In this document: piece by piece, positions 39,265-51,046 of the stretch
Numbering within the stretch: position 1 is the stretch's first letter
Layout of the letters: each line of letters opens with the position of its first letter
Assembly: GCA_947044365.1 (NCBI GenBank)
Contig: OX345637.1
Location: 1,116,001-1,180,000 of the forward strand
Length of the DNA stretch: 64,000 nt
From: Petrosia ficiformis
Lineage: Eukaryota; Porifera; Demospongiae; Haplosclerida; Petrosiidae
Reading direction: 5' to 3'
Program-made: the position numbers and the translations under genes
Notes under the pieces: model-generated
What the model was told of the DNA's origin: nothing
Databases searched by the model: none
What the model saw: the letters and a program-made list of their open reading frames with translations, nothing else

Positions 39265-39565
39265 TAGTCTGGCGGTGCCGCCCACTTTCCAATACGTGGC
39301 ATTACTCACTCGTACACGATGGAATGTAGGCTCGGATTAAAGGAGTAGTCTACCAAGTGGCTGACAAGTATGTAAAGGTGCGGCTTTCATTGTGTAACCA
39401 CGTGTGAATAGAAGCGAGTAAGTTATCAAGGCGTGTCCTTAGAGGAGGTCACTGAATACTGCAATCTGATTGGGCTACACTGTACGTTGCAGCATGTACG
39501 AGTGAGTGATGCTAGTTTCCCCAGACCACTTCCTCGTATGCAAAGTGGGCGGCACCGCCAGACTA
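39265..39565. mobile_element. Mutator-like MITE at the start codon of gene 2
   Basis: The terminal inverted repeats begin TAGTCTGGCGGTGCCGCCCA and face each other across 301 bp. A 9-bp direct repeat TTATCAAAT lies at 39256-39264 and 39566-39574; 9-bp duplications are typical of Mutator-like elements. The left duplication overlaps the first base of the gene 2 start codon, so the whole former 5' leader is now 301 bp further away. Confidence 0.88.
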
Positions 39566-39704
39566 TTATCAAATATGAAATATTTGACATTATTCTCAAG
39601 TTGGGCTATTAATTCAATGAACATTTAATACATTCTATTATTATAGAATTTTGTCAAGTAATGCAACATATTTTCATGCAACTATGAATATAACAGTTGA
39701 GGAA

Positions 39705-40461
39705 GGTCTAATGTAAAAAGCGGACTGGACTCGCAGACTGCGGTTACGCCCACGCGTGATCAGACTGCGCATGCTTGTCTGAACACGTTTCCCTGGTTTT
39801 CCATACTCGAGAGGCTGCTGCGTAATGGATGTAGTTGATTTAACTTTCAGTGACGATGAAGACAAGAATTTTGTTGATCTTACAACAGATGGCGATGAGG
39901 GTCACGGGCTTTACTGCCTTCGGAAGTAAAAGAGTCATGGGATTAAAATTATGTCTAACAACAGGCCTCAACCTGTTCTGATGATAACCCTACCGATAAC
40001 TAGGATAATTTCCTAAACTGGGGGCCGCAGCCCCCCAGACCCCCCTGTTTGTCAGGAACAGCGCTGGGGCCTATTGGCCCCAGCGTAAATATCAAACAGT
40101 GGGGATGGACTGCTATGAAGCTTCCAGTTACTTCTTGTTATAAAATGAGTTACTTCTTGTTATAAAACGAGTAACTTACCGGTACTTTAAATTTTTCTCC
40201 ATCACAATTAGTATGTTCAGAGGATGTCAACTTAGAAGACTCCCACAAGAAGCTACTATAAGAAACATTGGATTTTCTTGTCAATTGAACAGCAGGATTT
40301 ACATGTTAAATTTACTTTACTTTGTCATCATCATAATCATGGGTTAATTTTAAAAATTGAGAATTAATTGTATCTTTGTGGTTAGTGGGATTGGTCTGGG
40401 GTGGGGCCACGCGTGGGCGTGACCGCAGTCCGCGAGTCCAGTCCGCTTTTTACATTAGGCC
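39705..40461. mobile_element. Second Mutator-like non-autonomous element with long terminal repeats
   Basis: Inverted repeats of about 60 bp start GG(T/C)CTAATGTAAAAAGCGG at both ends. The 9-bp duplication GTTGAGGAA occurs at 39696-39704 and 40462-40470. The element is 757 bp and GC-rich, with an internal GCTGGGGCC/GGCCCCAGC hairpin near 40070. It contains one small plus-strand frame (39825-39929) but no transposase. Confidence 0.85.
39825..39929 (+). CDS. Small frame inside the Mutator-like element, possible captured exon
   Basis: Thirty-four codons starting MDVVDLTFSDDEDKNFVDLT and ending at TAA. Hydrophobic V-V-D-L and F-V-D-L patches next to acidic runs resemble SUMO-interacting motifs. 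It could be a captured first exon, a relic of the element's own protein, or chance. No support beyond the motif pattern. Confidence 0.25.
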   Translation: MDVVDLTFSDDEDKNFVDLTTDGDEGHGLYCLRK

Positions 40462-40470
40462 GTTGAGGAA

Positions 40471-42690
40471 TGACATAACTATATTAATCATGAAATGGGT
40501 GTGCTGAGAAATGGGTATTAAAAAGAGTGACCTTGGTCCAGAAATTATATAGGTGAAATAAAATCATGGCAAACTAGTATAAGAGCTACACAGGTAGAGG
40601 CCAAATAACATGCAAAACGAAATATCTAATCCTATACAACATACTACCTACCTTTATTAAGTTGGTAACAGACAGAAATTTGTTTGAACACATAGTATTG
40701 CACATTGATTATTAGAAAATTTAATCTTTTAGTTAAGAATAATTACTAAATCAAAAACAAGTATTGAGTGGAAAGATGACATTGTTCGAGCTCTATATAA
40801 TGACATAAATAAACAGACAGACATACAAATGCGCGGCGAAGGTAAGTAATTATAAGACTTATAATTATTATATATAGTAAATATGAAAGAAACTTACAGA
40901 AACACAAGTACTCTATCTTGACAAACATTGCATGAGCCACACCCTTCAAATAGCGCTGCAATATTAAGTAAATTCATAATAGGTGTGGTTACACTTACAA
41001 TTGCTCGAGTAATTATTAATTTCTTGCGATGAATCTAGTTACTTTTATATAGTCATTACCAGAAAGGATGGTGTTGCACATTGACAGTTACTAATACTGT
41101 TGGTATTACTTACACCTGAATCAATATAGGCCATATATACAACAGGAAGTGCAGACACTAACTACATCTGCCTGATAACGTTAACCCTGGCTGGCCCCAC
41201 CTCTTATAGTGTGCCTATATAGAATAGATTATAGCTATAGGTTATGAATGTTTTCATGCAGTTAATCTCCTATAAAATATATAAAATGCTTAGTGTAAGA
41301 AAAATGTTGCCTTTCAGTGGAGTAGGAAGATGAAAATGATTGTGGGGCCTGAGGGTCACAGTGATCAGTAATGATCGAGGAAACACCAAAAATGAGTTCT
41401 GGGAGTCCTCCCCCTGAAAAAAAGTTTAGAAAATTAATAGGTGCTGTTAGATGGGTTTTGAGCAATACAGGGTGTAATAGGGAGACTAGAGTCACCTAAA
41501 TCTGCATGTAGTTCATAATTATAACCACATTATACTCCCAATTCATGAACATGTGAATTAATCATAAGGATTATGCATAAATTATTACTCAAATGTGATG
41601 TAATATTTTCATTATGATGTAATATGCATGTACACTTCATTAAGTTCATTTTAATGTTGTGTTATGTACATTTTTATTATGTACATTTTAACATTCATTG
41701 CAAGATAGGATTATGGATTTTGGGGAGTTCCCTGACCAACCCCACCACCACCACCCCCCCCCCCCCCCCCCCATTCCTACTCCACTGCCCTTCTTAGCAC
41801 AAACGTATCCTTGTTGTGTGGAATATTCTTTTCTGTTATATGCTATTGGACTGGTCTATGGAATACCATCTTGATGCTTGTGCACTGAGAATGAATGAAT
41901 ATTTTATTTTAAGAATATAGATACATCTTGTAGTTTACAACTGTATTTAGATCTTCTAAACACACCTGGCCTTTTTGTTTAATTTAATCAGCATATATCA
42001 CAATTCAACTGATGCTATGCACATAAATTATGTATACGTTTGTTTCAATCTTAGGTCTGTGAAGTACATTTAGCCCTTGCATTACAGTCTAAATTCATTT
42101 TGTAGGGAAGTTCCAAGACACAAGAGAATATTAACTCTTGAAATCTGTACACTGTAAATTAAAGTAATAACTGCATGTGCATATAACTCAGACGTTACCA
42201 TGGTAATTGCCTATGCACCAATTTGTAACACTGATATACAGGTTACAAATTAAAGTAGCTTATTTTTAATCAAACAGGGTTTCATTTAGAATATTTGTCA
42301 AGGGGTATATAATGAAACCTGATTTTGAAACACTTTGAGAGGGCAACATACAGGGTTATCTTGGTTTACATATTTGCAAAGAAATACCAAAGCGGAGGGG
42401 GATTGGGGTCAAAACTCTGGCAAGGAAAGGAAGCCCCGAAACCCCTCCCCCACCCCAACTCCAAATCATGAAGTATGTTCAAGTTAGTAGTGCTAATCAG
42501 TATTAAAATTATACATAACAAAATGTATAAACTAAGACAATCATTATAAATTATGATTAATACAGAAATTCACGCTGTTGAGTAAAACTAATATTACTTT
42601 TATTTTGTTTATCCACAAAAACTGAAACTATTAAATCCATTGAAACACACAAATAAGTAAACAAGATGTATTATACTGTCTACATGTTTA
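40471..42690. other. Non-coding stretch between genes 2 and 3
   Basis: No convincing gene. It contains a run of 19 C at 41754-41772 next to CCA repeats. A minus-strand frame at 41262-41495 has no recognised family. The last 150 bp before 42690 match the 3' flanks of the other receptors, so they are probably the 3' UTR of gene 3. Confidence 0.5.
41754..41772. repeat. Poly-C run (19 C)
   Basis: An uninterrupted C19, preceded by ACCACCACCACC. Unusual in this AT-rich window; the exact length may be an assembly estimate. Confidence 0.85.
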
Positions 42691-45600
42691 TCAATTAACA
42701 TTAGTTGCAGGAGGTTCATTAGATGTATCACCATTCACTTCTTGTGGTGCATTATCTCTCGGTCCCACATTTTCATAATTCTCTAGTGATTTGTATATAT
42801 GATCCACTCGTTCATCTGGTGAAAATTCAAATTTCCCACAAGCTGTGTTACTCGTACGTTCAACATCTACAATATCTGGACTGTGTGTTGAAATTGATAA
42901 TAGTTATTGTTAATATCATACTATTACACTTACTTGTTTCCAGTTATGTCTAACCTATAAAAAGAAAGTTGAAATAGAATAATTAATACAATTACTATAA
43001 ATAATTACTAAGTGTATCTATTAATAAATTATACAATTATTCAAGTAAATTCGTTTTGTAGAACCAGGTTTTAAATAAAATGGAAAATAGTACAACTGCA
43101 TGACCTTTGCTGGAAGTGTGATAATAATTTATGTCCTCATTCATAGAGCTGAGTTTCAAAGTTTATTAATAATGCATGTAACAAGAGGCTCAAGTAAAGA
43201 ATAGGCAATGAAATACTTGATCTCTTCCAAAATAATTTAATGGGAAAATTTTAAAACGCAAAAAGAGTATCATCAGCATCGATTAAAATTATCATAAACT
43301 CCTATACTCATACCTTCCTTTCTTTAACTGGAGACAGAAGTAAAATGCTACTATTATGATGACTACAACACATATGAACACAATACATCCCACAGCTAAA
43401 ACACTTCCTATAATCACTCCCAATGAAATAGTGGATTGTGTTGGCTCTATTGTAGGCATAGATGTCAAAGAAGTGGACTGTATTATATGTGTAGACATAG
43501 TTGATGGTAGTTCACATATTTCATCATTAATACTGTTCAAAGGAACCAAACATGTGAGATCAAATGTTACTAGAATAGGTCCACTTGTTACACTAGCTCC
43601 ATTTAATACCCAATCTTCAATCCATGATACTATCTGAGTGGAGGAAATAGAACCAAAATTAAATACTTGAGCTCTATAAACAGCTTGTGTTGGATTTTGT
43701 GCATCACATAAGAGCATTTCTTGAGTTATGAAGATGTCCAGAAATCCACATTCACAATAATGTTGTAAAGTATCAACGACTGCTGAACGAATAAAAGACT
43801 TAATAAAATTTTCAGTTGCTACCTGCAGAAATAATTAAGAAATTTTCACAACAATTATTTAATATAAAATAAAATTTATTTACAGTCCATTCTTGACATG
43901 AAGCGAAAGGTTCTGCTCTTAATTGAAACAAAGAACTTTCTGGTTCTGAATAAAAGAATTAACGTCACAAGTTAATGTGTACATGTTACCAGCAATATTA
44001 GAACCCATTACAATGATAGATACATCAGGATCATCTGTAATGAATTATCAAATCATTATTTAACAATTTAAACATTAGCTCCTGTGGCTTAGAGTTGAGT
44101 TCACACACAATGTGCATGTAGAATTATCAATATATTACCACAAGACAAAGGTATAATAGTAACTATTATAATAGCTAAACTGTATGTATATATAGCAAAT
44201 ACATATACAGTGATATCAGTTTCTTGAGGCTTATAGTATGTTCCAACTCTTCTTACTACTAAACATATTTTAATACAAGGTATATATATACTCATACAGT
44301 TATTAATTATATATTAAGCTATTATCAGTGGCACTGTACATGTGACTACCACACTCTATTCCTATAATACCATAATTCAAAACTGACCGAGAGTTGAGAA
44401 GTCATATGTTGTATTACTAACAATCTGTTGAGGGGCATCAGGTATTGTTGCCATAGCAACACATGTATATAATCCCTCATGTGATTCCTGGACTGGATCG
44501 ACATTGAGAGTTAGAGAACCATCTGGATTACTTGTGATAGTGATGCCATCACTCCTTGAGTCATTATATATCCAGGTAAGGTTGATATTTGGTGATAAAT
44601 TATCTTCAATTGCAGCATTACAGATTATAGAAAATGATTCACCAAAAATAGGGGCTCCCTCACGAGTAATAGTAACTATAGGTGCTGGCAGAGCTATGGA
44701 ATGAAAAATATAGAAAAAGAATTCACAATAGTTATTGTTAGCTTACAAAAACATAGTAAGTAACTAGCTCCCACAAACATTGTACGTAACAAACATACAA
44801 AATATATATATACATGTATTAGTTATGATAGTTATATACACCACAAACATAAACATACACTCAAAAACTTACACAAAAGCACATATACAGACAAAGATAT
44901 ACAAACATACATACATGTATGTTTTTACATATTATATATATATAATTATATATATACAACAATGTATAATATATACATAATTATTATATTTTATATATAA
45001 TTATAAAGAATAATAAAAAACATTTTTAATAAAAAGGAAAGAAGATGTAGGGACATCAAAATCCAAAAAGCGCAAGGTCGGGAGGCTAACATAGGGCCCA
45101 AAATTAAACAAACCACTTCCATATAACCCAATATAAGTACTTACACCGCTATAAAGCAAAATACAAAGAGTTATACTTATGTAGGGTTATATGTAAGTGG
45201 TTTGTTTAATTTTGGGTCCTATGTTACCCTCTTGACCTTGTTCGCATGCTTTTTGGGTTTTGATGTCTCTACATCTTCTTTCATTTTTATTGAAAATGTT
45301 TTTTATTATTCTTGTTTCCATTATTTTTTTTTCTGAACAGTGTGAATGTGTTTATATATGCAGAAGTAAGTTATATAACACGAAATAGCACAATCATAAA
45401 TGTATTAAAGCTTGTTAATTAATGAAGGTCAGTGTTTTGTATATACCAGTTACTAGTTATTTTATCCATTACAGATGATGTCTATTTTCTATTTCACTTA
45501 AAGCACTGTCTGCAGTCCACAAGTAGTGTCAGTCACTTCGTCAACAATTATGCTTAGTATACAATGGTTTTAATTATTATATTCAAATTATATTATAAGA

Positions 45601-48600
45601 ATGCATTTGCTCACAAATGTTACTATGCTTATAATTGTAAGCAATTACAGTTTTCATGTTCTGAGGATACAAATGCGCATGCGCAATTAAAACCACGTGG
45701 CTCGATTAATGAATGCACTTATGAAAATGGCGTTCAATTCGTTGCTGCAGTCATTGAGACTGTCTTCTTTCATAGTATCTGAAGCGAGATCTGAAGATAT
45801 CATTTTGATACCTTTAGACCAGAGTTTTGCTATGAATGCGACTGGAATGGTGCAGGAATTATTGTGATAGTTTAACAAACAAAAAAAATGATTTGTCTGA
45901 ATCAGAATCACAATGCCGGATACGATAAACATTCACCCAATCGCCGGTTCTCTACTTTAACGAAGATCTCTGGCCTTCTAGAAGGTTTTGGTAGTCATAA
46001 AAGCAATAGATATCAAAAGGTATGGATGTATTAGGAATTATCTATTTATATTAGCAGACATTTCAGCTCATCGCAACTGATTGGAATGTATGGGTGGCCA
46101 TTTGTTTTCAGTGCCATTCCTACATAGACCGTACTCTCTGATATAAACACGACATACAAACTAAGATATACAACCCACTTATACACACATATAATACATA
46201 TGCACCTTCAACTAGTATAGTAACATTATCTGATGTAGTAGTTCCAGGTATAATATATGATGACTGATCAAATGTGTTATAAACTCCAACCTGTACTATA
46301 CAATAATATTGTGTTTCATTATCCATCAATGTCAAATCTCTAATGACAAGATTACTATAGTGAGTATAGTCTTCTTCATTAACTCCAAACTGTAATTCAT
46401 CACCAGCTACTCCTGCTTGTAAATCATATTTTTCATCATCAGTCACTAGTCCCTGTGGTCCCCACCATGTGAAGATTGTACTTGGTGGTAAGTCTATAGA
46501 AGTGATATTAACAGCACAGAATAGTGAGGAAATACCACTTAAAAATGTACGACCAAACTGTGTACCAGGAGTCACAAGTGATATTACCTTTGGAGAAGGG
46601 ACTGAAAATACAAGGAAGAAAAGAGGTTAGAAAAATAAAACGAAGGATGTAGTAAATAAAGAATGATACAAATTACAAGAATAAGAAGTAGACATGAAAG
46701 TAATAGATGAGGGAGGAATGGTAAAGAATATATCACTATTACATATGTAGTCATAAGGGTGGTGATGTTGTGAGTATATTTATATACTATGAAATGTAAT
46801 GGAATGTTGTTAATAATAACAATTATAGTAATCACATGACAATAATATTATTATTAATGAAGAGGGACTTACTCTCAACTGCTAGAGTATTCTGTCTTTC
46901 AATCATAGCAGAATTGTCAAGAGTATCATATATTATAGTACCACATGTATATATACCAGCATTAGAAACCTGTACATCATTGAGTGTTAGATCTAATGAC
47001 AACATTAAATCATCCATTATTAATGGATTCATTCTGCTCCCAGTTAAAATCCCATCACTTGCGTTGAGAGGATTAAACTTTGGATCAGCCCACACTACTT
47101 GTGCTCTTGTGGATTCAATTGTGATATTCACTATACACGAGACTGTAATGTCTGAACCAATTAGGAGTGTACTTGAAGAACTAACATCAATTGAGACAGC
47201 TGAGAAAAATTTAGAATTTTAATAATGGCTTATAGAGTCTTTACATTATGATATAAAACATATTCATTATTATGAGAAATCATTTTAAATTTGAATTAAT
47301 AGATTAATTTATATATGTAGCTATACATATAAAATGTGATGATATTACACAATTCAAAAAATTAGAACTTCTTACCTTCTTGTAATATTTCATTATTACT
47401 ACGATTGCTAGGTAAATCTCCTCCATATGCTACTATAAACACGGGATAACTTGATTCAGGATCAAGATCAGAGAATGTGATTAGTGTACTATTAACCTCT
47501 ATACTCACTCTGGTACCATTAAGTAGATCATAAAACAATTCATAACCTATTACAACAGGATCATTACTAACAGGAGGAGACCATGATACAATGCCTTGAT
47601 AAAGACCAATTCTCATTACTGTTAGGTTAGTAGGAGTGTCAGTTACTATAGAAATCAGGATAATCATGTCTGAAACTTTAATTCAGTATCAGACATACCT
47701 GTAACAGTTATTACTTGAGTTGTTGCAGTATTTCCAAATGGTGCATCATTAGATACAGTACACTGATAAGTACCTCCCTGCCTCATTCCAATAGTTACCA
47801 TTAGTCGCACACTAATAGGATCTTCAGAAACTAGTACCTCACGACTCAAGCTATTATTTGAGATGTTAAACATAACGCTATCTACATAACAAGTCACATT
47901 AGTGGGCGGTCGTCTACCTACTACAAAAGTGAGAGTAAATACAGGAGGATCAGCATCTCTTGATGTAGACTCTAAATTGAAATTTGGTTGACTTTCTATT
48001 GATGTGAATAAACTCATATCTGGAAGTAATAATTAAACGATAAATCTGAATTATGAATATATGTCATATACAGACTTACCAGATGAATCAAAATCTCCAA
48101 CCCCATAAGCAGCTACCCATAATGTATGATCTATTCCATTCTCATCAGGAATAACACATCTGTAAAGTCCTTGATAAGAAGCTATCCCAGCATGTCTCAA
48201 TAGACCAATTTGACCAGTGACATGAAAGACATGAATTGAAAAATTATTATCATCTACAGTAGACACTTGTGTACCATCTGGTAGATACCATGTTCCTATC
48301 ATACTACCATTATTAGCACTCTGACACCATAAACCATCATTAAGACCATCAGAAGAGTCACTACCAGGAGAGTCTTGATCACTGTCATGAAACTGTCTAG
48401 CTGCTATTATAGAGAAATCAGGTAACACGCTGACTTCTTCACCAAGATACAACCTCACACCTATAATTATTATTATGTATTATTATGATGAGAAATTGAC
48501 ATAAATATGGTTGGTTACCTGTGTCTGGTAACGGTGGTGGATCACCATCTAATTGAGCAGATGATCTCTCAACTATTAACAAGATTGTTGTTATAATCAA

Positions 48601-48624
48601 AAAGTATCTCATCATCTTGATCAT
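42691..48624 (-). CDS. Gene 3: short Ig/FN3 single-pass receptor
   Basis: Eleven exons sum to 2,889 nt, a 962-residue protein. Exons: signal 48519-48624, Ig0 48080-48460, Ig1 47699-48019, FN3 47376-47645, Ig2 46873-47199, Ig3 46206-46601, Ig4 44388-44693, stalk 1 43884-43945, stalk 2 with helix 43314-43822, microexon 42934-42954, tail 42691-42880. It has the family head joined directly to the family membrane end, with the Ig deck and C-terminal FN3 domains lost. A remnant Ig5 exon marks the deletion junction. The microexon is 21 nt instead of 30. In the tail the first tyrosine is replaced: ACGKF instead of AYGKF. A Ser/Thr stalk precedes the helix. The start follows gene 1 (MIKMMRYF). The role is probably surface recognition, with altered signalling (inference). 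Confidence 0.85.
43965..44034 (-). pseudogene. Truncated Ig5 exon at the gene 3 deletion junction
   Basis: The acceptor and first codons of Ig5 are kept (D-P-D-V-S-I-I-V to M-Y-T-L-T-C-D-V), then the sequence jumps into the intron before stalk exon 1. If the stub were included, reading through would stop at Q-K-V-L-C-F-N. Splicing from Ig4 to stalk 1 avoids it in frame. Confidence 0.75.
45007..45313. repeat. Foldback element, full copy
   Basis: Arms of about 150 bp. AAGAATAATAAAAAACATTT at the left matches the inverse of the right end, and the arms meet near 45160. It sits in the Ig3-Ig4 intron of gene 3. The same intron in gene 1 carries a shorter copy, and single right-arm-like fragments lie at 53131-53305 and 62352-62530. 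Confidence 0.8.
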
Positions 48625-49555
48625 GTACAGATCCTCAGAACAACACCTCAAGCTCAGTGAAACTACTGTATTATAACAAAGCATATATATAACTTCTCAG
48701 AGAATGATACTAGCTGACATCAAAATATCATCACATACTCTTTACAATGCAATTAATAATTAATATTTATATGGCATTAAAACATTTAACACATCTGCTA
48801 TAATTATATTCTATTTACTATAGCATGAAACAATTTGACTAAATATATTTGCTGGAACTATTTACTAATTACAATTTAGTATAGCAGTTATTATCAGTAA
48901 CTTACATCACATACAATACTCTGTATTGTAACAGGGTTAGGGTCGTCAGTATAACATTTGAAATCAATATCATGAAAAATGTTGCATCAGCAGAAGCGTT
49001 TCCATGCTTTCGAAAGACCATTACAACAACATGGGATTAGTCAATTCTGGGAAACTGCATTACTCTATTCTTGTCTTATTTAGTACAAGCTTGCATTTAG
49101 AGTGGTAAAACTATTTGCAGAGTATCGCCACTATCCACGATTATACACTGTAAACATAGAATTGTTAAAATTACAAATATATTGGTTAGTGCAGTTGCAA
49201 ACATTTAACTTTATATAATTAGTTGTTGTTCATGATGCATACATCCAATGCCATAGCTACTTTGTACTAATTATATTAAAATACATAATGAATATATATA
49301 TGTACCAACTATAATCAATCATGCCTAATATCTCATATTAGATGCACAAAGAAGGCTTGGCAACCTAAAATGGCTCAATTAAAATAAATATTCTACTTTG
49401 TACATCTGTTAGACAGCATAAGGATATTGAAATTACAATTATTAGATTATAATTACATGTATATCCATAACAACCTACTTAAGTAAATTATTCCTTGCAC
49501 CTGTACTAACCAATAAATTTGTTATTTTCACAATTTTATTTTTGCTGTGTATGTT

Positions 49556-50395
49556 TTTCAGTTACAATAACTTGGGCTACACTTAAAATTAATACGAAAC
49601 ATTTTCAACATTTCAACAAAATTAACATAGTTCTAATCTCTTAACTGTCAATACGAGGATTGTAATAATCAAAATCTATCTCACTTGCTGTATTCTATAA
49701 TATCAACTTCACACGAGATGATGCTAACTGACTTCAAAACATTGTCACTTACACTTTGTAAATGTTTATGTTGCACAACTTAAAATAACTTTTATACTAT
49801 TCTCTTAAATACTTACTAAACATATGACTAAGGTTATAATTTACTTTAGCAGTTATTTTGGGTAATTTTTGTTTATATACAATGTACATGCATAGTATAT
49901 ATATGTTACTATCACATACAGTACTATGTATTATGACCAGGTAGGTAGGTTATGCCTATCAATTATATGTTTTCCAGTTACAGTAACTTGGGCTACACTT
50001 AAGAAATTACAACATTTTCAACATTTCAAGAAAATTAACATAGTGCTGATCTCTTAACTGTCAACACAAGGGCTGTATGTAATAATCGAAATTTATGCTG
50101 TATTCTATAATATAACAAACATCTTCACACAAGATGATGCTAACTGACTTCAAAACATTATCACTTACACTTTGTGAGTGTTTATGTTGCACAACTTAAA
50201 ATAGGTTCTATAGTACTAAATATATTCTCTTAATACTTACTAATTATGTGACTAAAATTACAATTTACGTTATTTTGGGTAATTTTTGTTTATATACAAT
50301 GTACATACATAGTATATGTTACTATCACATACAGTAATATGTATTATGACTAGGTAGGTCATGCCTATCAATAACATTTGAAATCAAATGTCATC
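49556..50395. repeat. Tandem duplication of about 410 bp
   Basis: CAGTTACAATAACTTGGGCT near 49559 recurs as CAGTTACAGTAACTTGGGCT near 49976. Both copies run through a CTTAACTGTCAA stretch to a GACCAGGTAGGT/GACTAGGTAGGT end. The gene 1 flank has one copy. Confidence 0.75.
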
Positions 50396-50487
50396 AACTC
50401 TAGTACTGTGATATATATATATATATATATATATACAATGGTGATGTCATCATACAATACAAAATGTAGGTGGTACATACAGTTGTA

Positions 50488-50654
50488 TAAACCATAGTGT
50501 ATATACCCCTTGGTGGGAAGGTCATTGCAATGTAGTTTGCTACCTCAATATTTGACCTCCTAAGCTGGTCAAATATCTTGGTGGCAAACCGCATTGACCT
50601 TCCCAACTTGGAGTGTATATATATTTGGTGAATACACTTCATAGCTATGGTTTA
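50488..50654. repeat. Foldback element
   Basis: AAACCATAGTGTATATACCC at the left pairs with the right end through GGTCAAATAT and TGACCTTCCCA. Arms are about 70 bp around a short centre. It is absent from the paralogous gene 1 flank, so it is an insertion. Confidence 0.7.
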
Positions 50655-51046
50655 TATATTACATATATTATGTATATATAATAATACATTTCTATATATA
50701 TGATTTTGTATGCTAAAGCAACTCCACTATGGCCAATAACAACTAACAGTTGATGGGGTGAAATACAGGTTTATCATGATGTACATATTGGCAATCAAAT
50801 TCCAATAGGGGGCAAATACCCCCTTGCCTCCACCCCTATAAATGAAATACGTTTAGTTGTGATAATTAGTATTAAAATTCTAAACAATAAAATGAACAAA
50901 CTGAGACAACGATTAATACAGAAATTCACACCGTTGAGTAAAACTATTTTTATTTCAATTTTGTTTATCCAAAAAACTGAAAATACTAATCCATTGAAAC
51001 ACACACGAATGAGTAAACCAGATGTATTAAACTGTCTACATATTTA

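Larger units (their letters stand above)
48625..50830. other. 5' flank of gene 3, paralogous to the gene 1 flank
   Basis: No exon seen. It aligns with 22397-23888, including the stretch around CAGAAGCGTTTCCATGCTTT. It has an extra tandem copy of about 410 bp and a foldback insertion that the gene 1 flank lacks, and it is the LINE-free version of that locus. Confidence 0.6.

Noticed and set aside
40828..40975. Two-exon plus-strand mini-gene (M-R-G-E then T-Q-V-L-Y-L-D-K)
   Set aside because: Splice-like GTAAGT and a CAG exist, but the product is about 26 residues with no family and no further support.
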